DNA of 64,000 bases from Mikania micrantha. Lineage: Eukaryota > Streptophyta > Magnoliopsida > Asterales > Asteraceae. Positions 23,638 to 35,452 of this stretch are shown in pieces. Made by a program: the position numbers and the translations under genes. The stretch lies in NCBI GenBank assembly GCA_009363875.1, contig CM018693.1, positions 77,550,028-77,614,027 of the forward strand, given 5' to 3'. Numbering within the stretch: the first letter of the stretch is position 1; the number at the start of each line of letters is the position of its first letter. The notes below the pieces were generated by a model that ran no database searches, was not told the DNA's origin, and saw nothing but the letters and a program-made list of their open reading frames with translations.

Positions 23638-26600
23638 CTACAGATAGGATATCGTCTAGTTAAGCAAGCTTATATATAGGGCATATGTATCACGAATGAA
23701 GCCGCCAGCCAACCACACACTTAACTGAACTTAATACCACATGTATTGTATCTATATATACCCATTTCATCAGACATAGATTTAGCCACAATTAGAATTT
23801 CCCATATAGTATCCCATTACATCCTATTGATCTCATGATAGCATAATAGACTTTAAAGAGTACTATTCCCCAGAGTTATACGTGGTGGATTGCCACAATT
23901 ATTAATGGTAACATACTCTTTAGATTTAGAGAGTAAATTATCCACAATTTTTAATGATGGATTACCATAGTTATAAATGGTGGTGTTACCACAGTTATCA
24001 GGGGTTTATATTCTCTCTGACTTACTATTACTCACAATTGATTAAGTAGTGAGAGTAAGTCTGACACGTAGTTCTATCCAGATTGATCTATAGAATTGAA
24101 TTGACCACATTGTAGTCACCACAAAGGCAAACCACAATGTCCTCAATTCATTTCTATCCATTAGTTTTCCAAGACCTCACAACTATCTGCCACCATCTTG
24201 TGACACGAGAGAGGTCAGTCTCTTAGTCTACCAGTCCACAGAATAGAAGTGGTGAGATAATTAGCAGACACTATCATACTCTAATCACACGTGTTGAAAA
24301 TGATAGAGTTGGAATTGCCTAACTTAAAATCAAAAGAGTTTTTATAGTCCTCATCCCATAACCATCAACTCATAACCTCATGTTTACCGTTACATAGGAA
24401 TCTCATAGATATAACATACATGTTCTCATAGGAATAATAGATCTATTCTCTTAAAATTAACTGAAACATTCCTATCGGAATAATAGTTATAATTTCCTTA
24501 GAATTAATAAATTAACTCAATAGGAATAACATGTATTCCTCATAAGGATTACCGTTGTAATCACCAAGGAATAATAGTATTATCTCTTAGAAATCATAGA
24601 TATTGTATTTTTTGTTGTCACCATAGTGTAAACATAGTGTTTTAAGATCAAATCTTAATACACTTATGTTGTTTCAGTGATTGGATGATATCGGGAAATT
24701 TTGTTATCATGACATCATCCTGGATAGGCTCTAATGATATAATCAAAATGAAATGAACACAATGCATGATCTCTAGTCTTCAACATTGTTGTATAAGACC
24801 TTATCTTATTAAACAATGTTAGCATATGCAGGGAATGACATCATGAAGCTATGTTATCATATGTCACCCTTGATATTACAAGTAATTGTCTCAAATGTGA
24901 TCTCAATTTTATGTATTCTCAAAGGTTTTTAACAGCGTGTTATAGGAGCTCATCCTATTACATAGTGTTAATATATTTGGTGAATGATGTCATCATGAAA
25001 ACATGTTATCATGAGCATCGTTTTTGTTATCTCTAGAAATTGTCTCCGTGATATAAATCCGTTGATAGGTGATCTAGTCTTAATGCATTGTGTCATTCAA
25101 TTTGATTTGATGGTATCATGAAGTTATATTATCATGATACCATACTTGTTCTGTTATACATGTCATTTCACACACAAGCACACATAATGATAATAATATG
25201 ATAATAAAGATAAAATCCTTATTATCTAGAAATCATGATCATTGAAATAATGTGCTAAAACTTTTATGTAAATAAAAGAGTTAAGCATGTTTCTCAGCCC
25301 TGCATTTAAAATCAAAAGATTAGAAAAGGAGCATATGAACTCACCTGGTAGTTGAAGTGGTTGACTAAAACTCGAGTGAATGCACGCGCTCACTTGTTGT
25401 ACTTGATATTGTATTTACGATGCTGTGTTTAATTCCAAGTTGCGTGTAACTTATAAGTATAAATCGTTGATTTGTGAGTTAACCCTAAATTCGGTTAATA
25501 CTTATAAGTCTTTTTGCTTGTTTAGCCCTAGTCTTCATGTAATGTAATACACTAACACTTAACCAACACCTAGTTAAGTATTAACATATTTTAGTATTCT
25601 TGTTCATATGTGTTAAACTTGAATTATGACCTCAACACATTGTATCATTTTGAAAACCATAGCATTTTCTAAGTAAAACTTAGGTTATAAGTAAAAACTT
25701 AGTATTTTATCCTTATGTCAACTTGAAATGATTTTGATCATTCAATTGTGTTAACACAAGTGATATGTTTTAAAATTTAACCTTTTAACAATGTTACAAA
25801 ATTGTTTAGAAATAGTTTAACCAATTAGTGTTCAGCAAAGTTTTTCATCAACCTTGTAATAAATTAGGCTATCACTTCATGAACATACCCTATTAATACT
25901 TTGCACAACATGTGCTTCATTTTTATTCTCAACAATGTTCTAGACCGTACCTTGGTTATTAAAGACAGTGATTTTATAATGCATTCATGTAGTTATGCTC
26001 TTGAGATAATATCGATGGTTAATAAAAGAACATCGAACAGATGGTGCAAAACCGGTGGCACTCAAATTTCTTATGGTTTTCCATTGACATGCTTTGCTTC
26101 CAATCGATACTATGACTCTAATTCTGAATCATGTTGTTTGTTGTTGAGTTCACTTCACTTGGACAACCTGGAGCAGTAGTATCGACAAGGTTCTGAGTTA
26201 GTATCCATGACATGGTGATAGCCTAGACTTAGAAATTTCAGCTGCAATACTGTCGACATTATCATTGTCGACAACCACCTAGTATCGATGCCACCTTCAT
26301 CGACTTTGTTAATGTCGACAACCCCTTGGACCCATATCCTCTTCCTTCACCGAACTTTTCATTTTCAGTGGCATCCATCGATACTAAGCTGGTAGGGATG
26401 GTTAATATCGGTGAGCCTTCATCACTAACAGCTGAGCATTGATACTATTCAGTCCCACCTTCATCCGTCGATATTGTTGGATCTTATGTCGATATTACCA
26501 CCATAAACTCCAGATTTTTATTCAAACGAATTCCAAGCATTGTGAACTTGATTTCGTGTAGATTTTATGTGATTTGATGAACCAAACAAATCACATATTT

Positions 26601-26687
26601 CAAGATAGTTTAGGTGTAAGTACACGTTTTAGGTGTAAGTACACGTACCGTGCGGATTTGCAAGGCGGTCAGGTACTGGTTGTCACA
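23638..26687 (-). mobile_element. 5' LTR of the left minus-strand gypsy element, distal part
   Basis: It continues 808-1318 after the S1 insertion (duplication TACAC at 1314-1318 and 23633-23637), giving an LTR of about 3.56 kb. Its minus-strand start is TGTGACAACCAGTACCTGAC at 26687, closely similar to the S1 start at 23632. From right to left it holds an array of TCGATA/GTCGAC motifs (26515-26170), a splice-donor-like CAG/GTGAGTTC (25345), and a TATATATAAGC-containing module (23733-23671). The element's partner end is outside the window. CATTA at 26688-26692 is the candidate duplication. Confidence 0.75.
26170..26515. repeat. array of TCGATA / GTCGAC motifs in a chromovirus LTR
   Basis: AGTATCGA, TCGATACT, GTCGACA and CGATATT variants recur many times in 350 bp, on both strands. 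The array sits upstream of the donor-like site in the LTR orientation, the place held by TTCG/CGAA arrays in other LTRs here. Confidence 0.65.
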
Positions 26688-28192
26688 CATTATGTAAGTG
26701 TGATTCGTGCTCAGTATGTCAATGTGCCAATGTGATTCATGTGTTCATGTTCATGTTTGTGTGTTATAGGATTCTGCTTAGTTAGGAACAAGTGTATATG
26801 TTATTTGTTTACAGTTGATTACGCTAGGCATGAACAATATTGTATTAGATCAAAACAGTGGTGGGCTGGCGACTGATAAGGCAGGTTCTGGACTCTGCAT
26901 ATGCCCTATACATATATTGCGTTCGGTGTAATAGGATAGTAATGGTGCGTAGTGTTATGACGAATAGTATGACAAACAAATCCTTTAAACAAATCGTAAT
27001 GCGTAAGCGAGACTCGGTATCATTATGGGTGATGATTCGTAATGATGTTAGTTTCAAACTCATAATTACGAGTAAACATCAATAAATAAGCAAAAACAAC
27101 CAAAAACGTATATGATTACGGCTATACACTTAACTATATTCGTTTAATGGTATGATTTCGAACGAACAGTAAAATAAGTAAAATATTATATTTTACATTT
27201 TACAATTTTGAAACTCATCAAAAATAATCAAAGAAATCTAATTTACAGCTTAAAATATCCGTTTAAGTAATTGTAACGACGTGTACGTAAAAATACGCGA
27301 AACCGACACCGAGCGAGACCGAATACGCGGGAAACCTTTCGGGGGAATAAAAAACTTATTTCTCCCCATTTCTTTCATAAAGTTGCAGCCACACAACTTT
27401 CTCTCTCTAAAAAATTCGTCTAACCTTTCTCACACTAGAAAAACATAAAGAACTCTCTCATCCTTTCACCAATCGCGCATATAATATATCAAAATGATCG
27501 TCTTGACGAGAGAAAGCTTGTAGTACAAAGGATCGGAGCTGGTTCGAGCTATTTTGGCTAGAATCGTAGAAAGAAGGCACGCTTCTGAAGTGTTTTGTAC
27601 TATTCATCATCTCTTTGCCTTCAACATGGATTCTCAGCCTCTTAAACCCCAGACATAAGTTCGAAATTAGCTTGGGAATGTTTAAACCGCTTTTGGCTGA
27701 GTGCTTGATGACTGGGAAAGGGATGGAAGGTCGTTTGAAACTAAGGTCGAAGCTAGAATTGGTGAAAACCATAGAATCGATGGAGTTGGGTAGAGGCCGG
27801 AGTTGGGTATCGAAAACTGGTAACTTCGATGGTGCATGGAGCCGGGCCTCTGTCGATATTGACATGTTTAAAGATCTCCAAGTTCGAAGAAACCAGGATC
27901 TCACCGATACTACTAAAATCGATGACCATTATCGATGACATAGCTGCAAATGCAAACGGTAGTATCGATGAAGATTTTGGTGGAATGTTTGGAGTGATGC
28001 CGACCTAGAAAGCTTCGAGACTAACCCATATTCGATATTAACAGGTCTGGATTACAACTCTAAGTAAAATGGGATTGGGTTCGGTCGAAACTAACAAGTC
28101 TAGAAGGCTGTTCCATTGATACTAAGCTCATAGTATCGACAAGTGTCTATCTAGTCTCAACCGAGCACACTTTCGATATTAACAACCATGAA
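26688..28192 (+). mobile_element. plus-strand chromovirus LTR fragment H, part 1
   Basis: Old LTR sequence hosting the left gypsy and gypsy-3. It contains the module (26862-26925), a GGTGATGATTCG word (27027), GACCGAG/CGCGAAACC-rich U3 (27295-27340), a CT-rich leader (27395-27450) and a TCGATA array (27775-28180). ORFs of 60-148 codons at 27458-27941 overlap on both strands and look spurious. Confidence 0.55.
27775..28180. repeat. TCGATA / TATCGA motif array in H
   Basis: ATCGATGA, AGTATCGA, CGATATT and similar words recur about every 30-40 bp. The array continues beyond gypsy-3 at 37775-38075, confirming that both flanks were once contiguous. Confidence 0.65.
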
Positions 28193-28346
28193 TGTGACAC
28201 CCGGCAATTTCAGGTAAATTGCAACTCTTACATTCTTTACATTTCACATTCATACTTGTTGTATTTCATTTAATTATGTTTAATTAGATGAGTTGAACAC
28301 AAACTACTGCGAAACGATAGTTCGTGGAATTATCGAATCGTACATT

Positions 28347-28422
28347 GCACATTGGTTTTGGAAACCAAGTGTGGCAAACACAATGCACATTGGTTTTGGA
28401 AACCAAGTGTGGCAAACACAAC
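28347..28422. repeat. 38-bp tandem duplication with palindrome in gypsy-3 LTR
   Basis: 28347-28384 is repeated at 28385-28422 with one change at the end. Each unit holds inverted arms TTGGTTT and AAACCAA around TGG. The same pair occurs in the 3' LTR near 35600-35675. Confidence 0.9.
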
Positions 28423-28693
28423 ACTAACACAAAACAATAATTCGGGGAATTACTGAATTGTGCATTACACGTTGATTAGGATACTGTGATAACTGCGTAC
28501 GAGGAGTTACGTCAGCAATGAATTGAGCACAGTTGATCGTGCTTAGAATCCACGTGGATTTGACAACCGAAATTAATATGGGATGATAGTACGCGGAAAA
28601 TGATGAACGTGGGCGAAAACGGTGCGCGAAACGGAGTTACGGATTGCCCGGAATCGCGAAACGAAGTTTCCGTCGTAAAATGGGTGAAATTAC

Positions 28694-28823
28694 CCTGAGG
28701 CGGTACGCCTCAGGTCGTGTGATAGTGTCAGGCGATGCGCACGGGGTCAAAAGCTTCTGGAAGGCCGGTGGAGGCCGCGCGGTACGCCTAGGTTGGCTGC
28801 AGGTCGCCAGGCGATGCGCCTGG
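28694..28823. repeat. GC-rich palindromes upstream of the gypsy-3 TATA-like box
   Basis: CCTGAGGCG / CGCCTCAGG around GTA (28694-28714) and CCAGGCG / CGCCTGG around ATG (28807-28823), with further GGCGATGCGC and GCGGTACGCC half forms between. They lie just upstream of CATAAAAATC. This is the same position as the TTCG arrays in the copia LTRs, with a different word. Confidence 0.75.
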
Positions 28824-29343
28824 GGTTCTGATCAGCTGCAACTTGCATAAAAATCAAGTTTTCATCCATATCTTCATTTCTATCCTCTATTTCGACGAAC
28901 CAGCCACCAAACCACGAAAATACTCATTCAAATCACCAAAAACTCAAGTTTGAAGGCCTCACGACGTTTAGATCGTATCCAGAAGCGTTAAAACAAGTTC
29001 TGATCATCTTTCTATCCGCAGAACTTCTCCAGATTAGGTAATGGTTCATTTTAAACCTTCTGGTTTGATTATGAATGATTAAATCTTAGTTTTGAACGTA
29101 ATGATATAGTTAGGATTGTTGATTATTGCCTAGATGATGGCTAGGATTGATTTTGAATGACAAACTCAAACCGTTAACGGGTAAATCCTTGTTTTGAGCC
29201 GTTGTAATGCCCGGTTTGCATGGGATCATAATAATGGTTATAATGGTTTAAACCATTTGATTATGACAATGCAAACACTCGGTTGGGCACACCGACACTT
29301 GGAGTTGTATGGGATACAACACACCACAAAACACATATGTGCC

Positions 29344-29482
29344 CTATATGGTTATAGGTGCCTACTAGCAGGATTGCTAGCATTCGCAGACGCGAACACA
29401 CAAACACATACTTACATCTATATGGTTATAGGTGCCTACTAGCAGGATTGCTAGCATTCGCAGACGCGAACACACAAACACA
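29344..29482. repeat. 65-bp duplication, period 74, in gypsy-3 LTR
   Basis: 29344-29408 and 29418-29482 are identical and end just before the donor-like site. The 3' LTR has the same pair at 36597-36735, so the duplication predates insertion. Confidence 0.92.
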
Positions 29483-29499
29483 CCGGAACTGCTAATCAG

Positions 29500-30017
29500 G
29501 TGAGTTCACGGCCCCTTTTTACTTTTTCTACCTTTGGGGGAGAAAACATTGCATGATAAACTGTTTTTGGAAAACAACTCATTTCATTTATGTATGGACA
29601 TGCTTTATCATTATATGTATATGTGTGGACCACATCACAACTAAAAGTCCTCGCGATACCCCACGTACCGTTAGTAGCGCGTAGCGCCTAGCGTGGTAAT
29701 CTTGAATAGTACTATTTGGGCCTGACAAGCCCCACCCATCGCGCCTGGGAGGTCAACCCGACTTGAGGTCGGAATGGGTGCAATATTGACCAACACTTTG
29801 CCATTGTCTTGTGATGGACATGGCGGGAGGCACAACTGTCAGCTTCGGTACGACCCCGCATATAATATAACTGTATTGACTAGCTATCAATCGATACTGC
29901 ATTGTAATGATACATAAATAACAACTCTTACTTTAAACATTGGATGTTTACTGCTTATGATAAACCTGTGCTCTCACCAACCTTTGTGTTGACCCTTTTA
30001 CTCGCATGTTTTCTCAG
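29500..30017 (+). other. intron-like unit in the gypsy-3 LTR
   Basis: Perfect donor CAG/GTGAGT (29499/29500) and acceptor CATGTTTTCTCAG/GTAAC (AG ends 30017), 518 nt. The sequence next to the donor (GTGAGTTCACGGCCCC) and before the acceptor (CTCACCAACC...TGTTGACC) matches other LTRs in the window. Splicing is inferred. Confidence 0.55.
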
Positions 30018-30411
30018 GTAACTAAGACACGCACACAAGGATTAGGATGCTAGGCTGGAGTCGCATGCATCTGCTTAAATGTCTTAGTATATTTTGAGAA
30101 CATATATCTATTTGACATGTTATGTAATATTAAACACCTTTTAACGTTTACGCAAACTGAAATCGTATGTTTTGTTTTGAAAACCGTTTTATGAATGCTT
30201 CCGCTGATCATGAATTTTAAATCTGTTTTGGATAACTTATACTCTACTTCCGCAACTCTGATATTACTAAACTATTTTATCCAAATTCTTGGATGTAAGT
30301 ACATAACCAGACATATAGGTCTCGCATGTTGTGTGACCGGAGACTGCGATCCTGACAATCTGCCGTCGCTCGCGCCCCAGCAGGAACGGGGTTTCTCGGG
30401 GTGCGACAGAT

Positions 30412-30424
30412 TGGTATCAGAGCC
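30412..30424 (+). other. gypsy-3 primer-binding site
   Basis: TGGTATCAGAGCC, three bases after the LTR end, complementary to the plant initiator-Met tRNA 3' end. Confidence 0.93.
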
Positions 30425-30664
30425 TCCGGTTATTGCGAATTAGGTTTGTATTTAGTGAACTTAGTCTATAACCACTAGTCTCCACACTACACTTAGTGCC
30501 TAGTATTGTGATACTTGCACACATGTCACATCTTGTATGCATTACGTTCATCATCACATGTGACTACCCATGACGGGGAGAGTCGATAGCTCTACATGTT
30601 CTTAACAGTACCTACCGCACACACTACATTAGTCATTGGACAAACACTAACACTTATTCTTGCT

Positions 30665-32228
30665 ATGAAGATCATGGCTGGAAGACGTGGAGGACGCAGG
30701 GATGCAGGTGGACGTGGAAACATCAACCTGACGCAAGCTGAGTTGAACGCACTCATTAACGAGCAGTCGAGGAGGTACTTGCTGCACGGGAAGCTGCCCG
30801 CAATCAAAATCCACTGAACCAAGGTGATGAATCGGTTCATATTCATCTTGCATCACAATCACTCGTTTCCAATTCAACACGTTTGCCCGATACCTAATTC
30901 AACTTTATTCTCTGCATATCGCAGGAGCAAATCCTAACCCTCCTCTCTGCACGTTCAAGATGTTTCTGGACTGCAAACCTCACTCATTCAGCGGCACTGA
31001 GGGAGCCGTTGGGTTATTGCGTTGGATTGAAAAGGCAGAATCAGCCTTTGCCATGAGTAACTGCAGGAATGATGACAGGGTCAAATTCGCTGCAGGGACA
31101 TTTGAGGGAGCTGCCCTCACATGGTGGAATACTAATGTGCAAAACTTAGGGCTTGATGCAGCCAACTCCCTACCTTGGGATGACTTTAAGAGGATGTTGA
31201 ACCGCGAATACTGTCCTCGCGGTGAAGTGCAGAAACTAGAAACGGAATTCTGGAATCATAAGATGATTGGTTCCGAGGTCGAGGCATACACCGCTCGATC
31301 GTATGAGCTGGCACACCTGTGCCCGGAAATGGCAACCCCACCCTTCAAACATATAGAGAAGTATATTGATGGATTGCCACCTCAAATCCAAGGAATGGTA
31401 CTTTCTGCTGACCCCATTACCATGCAACAAGCCGTGCGATTAACCCAAAAGCTCACTGACTCGGCAGTTGCACAGGGACTCTTACCACCTCGTGGTGCTG
31501 TAACCACAACCACTGACAAGGGTAAACGCAAATGGGATGACACCCTGAGCAAGACTTCCACTCTCCAACCACCACCACAACAACGTAAGTTTGGTTCGTC
31601 TCAGGCATACGCACCACCCATCCCAACCAACCAAAACCCCGGAACCTATGCAGGCAAACACCCCAAGTGCAACAAATGCAACTTACACCATGTTTTGGGG
31701 CAGTGTGGCTCTATCCGATGTCAACGGTGTGGCAAAGGTGGACACCTTGCCAAAGACTGCAGGGGTGAACTACTTGTAAAGACCCCACAGCCACAACAAC
31801 AACAACAGTTTGAAGCACCGAAGGGCTGCTTCGAATGTGGGAAACCAGGGCACTTCAAGAGGGACTGCCCACAGCTGAAAAATAACAACAATAACGGGAA
31901 CAACAACGGTCCGAAGGGACGAGCCTTCGTGATCGGGGCAAAGGAGGCCAGAAAAGATCCAAACCTTGCAACTGGTACGTATCTCTTAAACGATAATTAT
32001 GCATCTGTGTTGTTTGATACTGGGGCTGAGAAAAGTTTTATATCTAAGGATTGTAGTGAGATACTTGCCATTACCCCGACACCCTTAGATATTGAATACA
32101 CAGTTGAGCTAGCTGATGGTAAATTAATTGTGACTAAACATATTCTGAAAGAATGCACATTAGAGCTAGCAGGCCATAAATTTAAGATTGACCTCATGCC
32201 GGTTACACTAGGCAGTTTGATGTCGTAG
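30665..32228 (+). pseudogene. gag: gypsy-3 gag and protease, two single-base frame breaks and a probable short intron
   Basis: It starts at ATG 30665 or 30674 (MAGRRGGRRDAGGRGN, basic amino end). The frame shifts by one base near 30766. A stretch 30824-30924 breaks it again, but it is bounded by AAG/GTGATG and CATATCGCAG, and removing it rejoins the frames. From 30925 the ORF holds the gag core (LRWIEKAESAFAM, ALTWWN), two CCHC knuckles (CQRCGKGGHLAKDC near 31720 and CFECGKPGHFKRDC near 31830) and the protease (SVLFDTGAEKSFI near 32000). A one-base shift in a T run at 32216-32218 ends this frame at 32228, and pol continues in the next frame. The polyprotein is otherwise intact. Confidence 0.88.
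30824..30924 (+). other. probable 101-nt intron in gypsy-3 gag
   Basis: GTGATG...ATATCGCAG with GT-AG ends, T-rich before the AG, and an in-frame stop inside. The exon frames on each side differ and are brought into register when the segment is removed, with a glycine codon split at the junction. Confidence 0.5.
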
Positions 32229-35200
32229 TGGGCATGGATTGGTTGTCTGAAAACCAGGCTGAAATCATTTGCCACGACAAGGTTGTGCGCATACCTCTCC
32301 CTGGCGGAAAAACTCTAAACATCAAGGGTGAAAGGAGTGACATTCCTTTGAACATCATCTCGTGCATGAAAGCTCACAAATGCTTACGAAAGGGATACAC
32401 AGCCATTCTGGCACTTATCACCGACAAGACTGAAGAGGAGAAGAGAATCAAAAATATCCCAGTCGTATGCAACTATTCCGACGTATTCCCTGAGGATCTA
32501 CCAGGACTACCACCACCTCGACAAGTGGAGTTCCGCATAGATCTTGTGCCGGGAGCAGCACCTATTGCACGAGCACCATATCGACTTGCACCTTCAGAGA
32601 TGCAGGAACTGTCCAATCAACTGCAAGAGCTGTTGGACAAAGGTTTCATTAGACCAAGCTTCTCACCTTGGGGAGCTCCGGTCCTATTCGTGAAGAAGAA
32701 GGATGGCACGTTTCGCATGTGTATTGACTACCGTGAGTTGAACAAAATGACAATCAAGAACCGTTACCCCTTACCTCGCATTGATGATTTGTTCGATCAA
32801 CTGCAAGGATCGAGTTATTATTCTAAGATCGATCTACGATCTGGATACCATCAGTTGAGGGTTCAGGAGGAAGATATACCCAAGACTGCTTTTCGCACTC
32901 GGTATGGCCATTATGAGTTTCTGGTTATGCCGTTTGGGCTGACAAACGCACCCGCAGTATTCATGGATCTCATTAATAGAGTGTGCAAACCATACCTCGA
33001 CAAGTTCATCATTGTCTTTATTGATGATATCCTCATTTACTCGAAAACTCAGGAGGAACACAAAGAGCATCTTCAATTGGCTCTTGAACTGCTACGGGAA
33101 GAGAAGTTGTACGCTAAACTCTCAAAGTGCGACTTCTGGGTTCGAGAAGTCCAATTCTTGGGACATGTTGTTAATGAACAAGGGATTCATGTGGATAAAT
33201 CTAAGATAGAGGCGATCAAGAACTGGGAAGCACCAAAGACCCCAACTGAGGTGCGACAATTCCTAGGATTGGCCGGCTATTATCGACGATTTATTGAAGG
33301 ATTTTCAAAGATAGCTCAACCCCTTACATCCTTAACCCACAAAGACAAGAAATATCTCTGGTCTGACAAACAAGAAGCTGCATTCCAACTTCTCAAGCAG
33401 AAGCTCTGTAGTGCACCTATCCTATCCCTTCCCGATGGAACGGATGACTTTGTAGTATATTGCGATGCCTCGATACAGGGACTAGGTTGTGTGCTGATGC
33501 AGCGAGAGAAGGTGATCGCATATGGTTCTCGACAACTGAAAGACCACGAGAAGAACTACACCACCCACGACTTGGAACTTGGAGCCGTGGTATTTGCACT
33601 CAAGATCTGGAGACATTACCTGTACGGTACAAAGTGTACGATATACACTGATCACAAGAGTCTCCAACACATATTCGAGCAGAAGGAACTGAACATGCAG
33701 CAGCGTCACTGGCTCGAACTCCTAAATGACTATGAGTGCGCTATCAAGTATCACCCAGGGAAAGCCAATGTGGTGGCCGATGCCCTAAGTCGGAAAAATA
33801 CCTCGAAACCTAAGAGGGTACGAGCCTTACAACTCACCATCCATCCCAATCTTCCTGAACAGATACGTAATGCCCAAGTGGAGGCACTTAGACCTGAAAA
33901 CTTAACCGCTGAATCACTAAGGGGAATGGAGCAACAACTTACGGAAAAAGCCGATGGCTTACACTATTTCATGGAACGCGTCTGGGTTCCGCGTCATGGG
34001 AACTTAAGAGACCTTGTGATGGATGAGTCTCACAAATCTCGGTATTCCATTCACCCTGGATCTGATAAGATGTATCATGATTTAAAGGTCTTGTATTGGT
34101 GGCCACACATGAAAGCAGACATCGCTACCTACGTAGGCAAATGCTTGACTTGTGCCAAAGTCAAGATCGAGTACCAGAAACCATCTGGATTACTCACACA
34201 ACCTGAGATCCCCATGTGGAAATGGGAACAAATATCCATGGATTTTATCACCAAGTTACCCCGTACTCCTAGTGGATGTGACACAATCTGGGTAATTGTT
34301 GATCGATTGACTAAATCAGCACATTTCCTCGCGATCAAGGAAAATGACAAGATGGAAAAACTAGCCAGAATCTATGTCAAGGAAGTGCTCTCGCGACATG
34401 GAGTGCCGATTTCCATTATTTTAGATCGAGACGCCAGATTCACTTCTAATTTCTGGAAATCTTTGCAAAGGTCACTTGGCACGCGGTTGGATATGAGTAC
34501 AGCATACCACCCACAAACTGATGGCCAAAGTGAACGCATAATACAAACTCTTGAAGATATGCTACGAGCATGCGTAGTGGACTTCGGTAACAGCTGGGAG
34601 ACTCACCTACCGTTGGTGGAGTTTTCTTACAACAACAGCTATCACACCAGCATCAAGGCAGCGCCTTTTGAAGCACTCTATGGCAGAAAATGCCGATCAC
34701 CCATTTGTTGGGCGGAAGTGGGCGACAGTCAGCTCACTGGTCCGAAAATTGTGCATGAAACCACCGAGAAAATCGTGCAAATCAGAAACCGCATGGCAGC
34801 AGCTCGTGATCGTCAAAAGAGCTATGCCGACAAACATCGAAAACCTCTGGAATTTCAAGTAGGAGACAAAGTCCTTTTGAAAGTCTCACCTTGGAAAGGC
34901 GTCATTCGTTTTGGTAAACGAGGCAAACTAAACCCACGGTATATTGGACCTTTCGAAATCCTGAAAAGAATTGGTCCGGTGGCATATCAACTCAACTTAC
35001 TAGCCGAACTCGACGGGGTTCACAACGTGTTTCACGTCTCAAACTTGAAAAAGTGTCTATTCGATGATACACTTGTAGTTCCACTGGATGAGATCCAGGT
35101 GGATGAACAACTACGGTTCGTGGAAGAGCCGGTAGAAATCATGGACCGTGAGGTTAAACAACTCAAACAGAGTAAGATTCCAATTGTTAAAGTCCGATGG

Positions 35201-35308
35201 AACTCGAAACGTGGACCTGAATTCACGTGGGAGCGTGAAGATCAGATGATGCGCAAATATCCCCATCTCTTCAAGCAAACAGCGTCGAACGCCGACAACA
35301 ACGAATAA
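32228..35308 (+). pseudogene. pol: gypsy-3 pol (RT, RNase H, integrase, chromodomain-like tail), intact downstream of a gag-pol frame break
   Basis: A 1026-codon open frame; the listed start is only where the frame becomes continuous, since it is the middle of a polyprotein. RT has LVMPFGLTNAPAVF and the catalytic FIDDILIYS (near 33017). RNase H begins near VVYCDASIQGLGCVL (33450) and includes YTDHKSLQ. Integrase has the HHCC zinc finger (HPGSDKM to CLTCAKV, 34052-34160), DDE residues in MDFITKLP, DRDARFTS and the following Glu, and AYHPQTDGQSER. The tail (EIMDREVKQLKQ...VRWNSKRGPEFTWE, near 35140-35240) resembles the chromodomain of Tekay/Del chromoviruses, which targets integration to heterochromatin. 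It lies 137 bp from the 3' LTR. Confidence 0.95.
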
Positions 35309-35452
35309 ATTTCGGGACGAAATTTCTTTCAACAAGGGGATGATGTGACAACCAGAAAATTTTTGTTTCTCAAACACTTTTGCTTCTTAAACATTACCAA
35401 CAACAACCAAATTTCGGGACGAAATTTCTTTCAACAAGGGGATGATGTGACA
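35307..35452 (+). repeat. duplicated PPT and LTR-start segment in gypsy-3
   Basis: A 44-bp segment (AAATTTCGGGACGAAATTTC to GTGACA) occurs at 35307-35350 and 35409-35452, offset 102. Both carry the purine-rich AACAAGGGGATGA. The second runs into the real LTR (TGTGACACCC, 35446). The first runs into TGTGACAACCAGAAAATTTT, whose first 12 bases equal the start of the left gypsy LTR (minus strand, 26687). Confidence 0.93.

Larger units (their letters stand above)
28193..30408 (+). repeat. gypsy-3 5' LTR
   Basis: 2216 bp, starts TGTGACACCCGGCAATTTC, ends TCGGGGTGCGACA. It contains a 38-bp tandem duplication, GC-rich palindromes, a TATA-like CATAAAAATC (28847), a 74-bp-period duplication and an intron-like unit. 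Confidence 0.95.

Noticed and set aside
27458..27941. Overlapping ORFs of 62-148 codons on both strands
   Set aside because: They overlap each other in opposite frames inside LTR leader sequence with a TCGATA array, and show no domain or codon pattern of a gene.
28644..28850. 68-codon ORF repeated at 35896-36102
   Set aside because: Both copies lie in the gypsy-3 LTR palindromic region; open by chance because of high GC.
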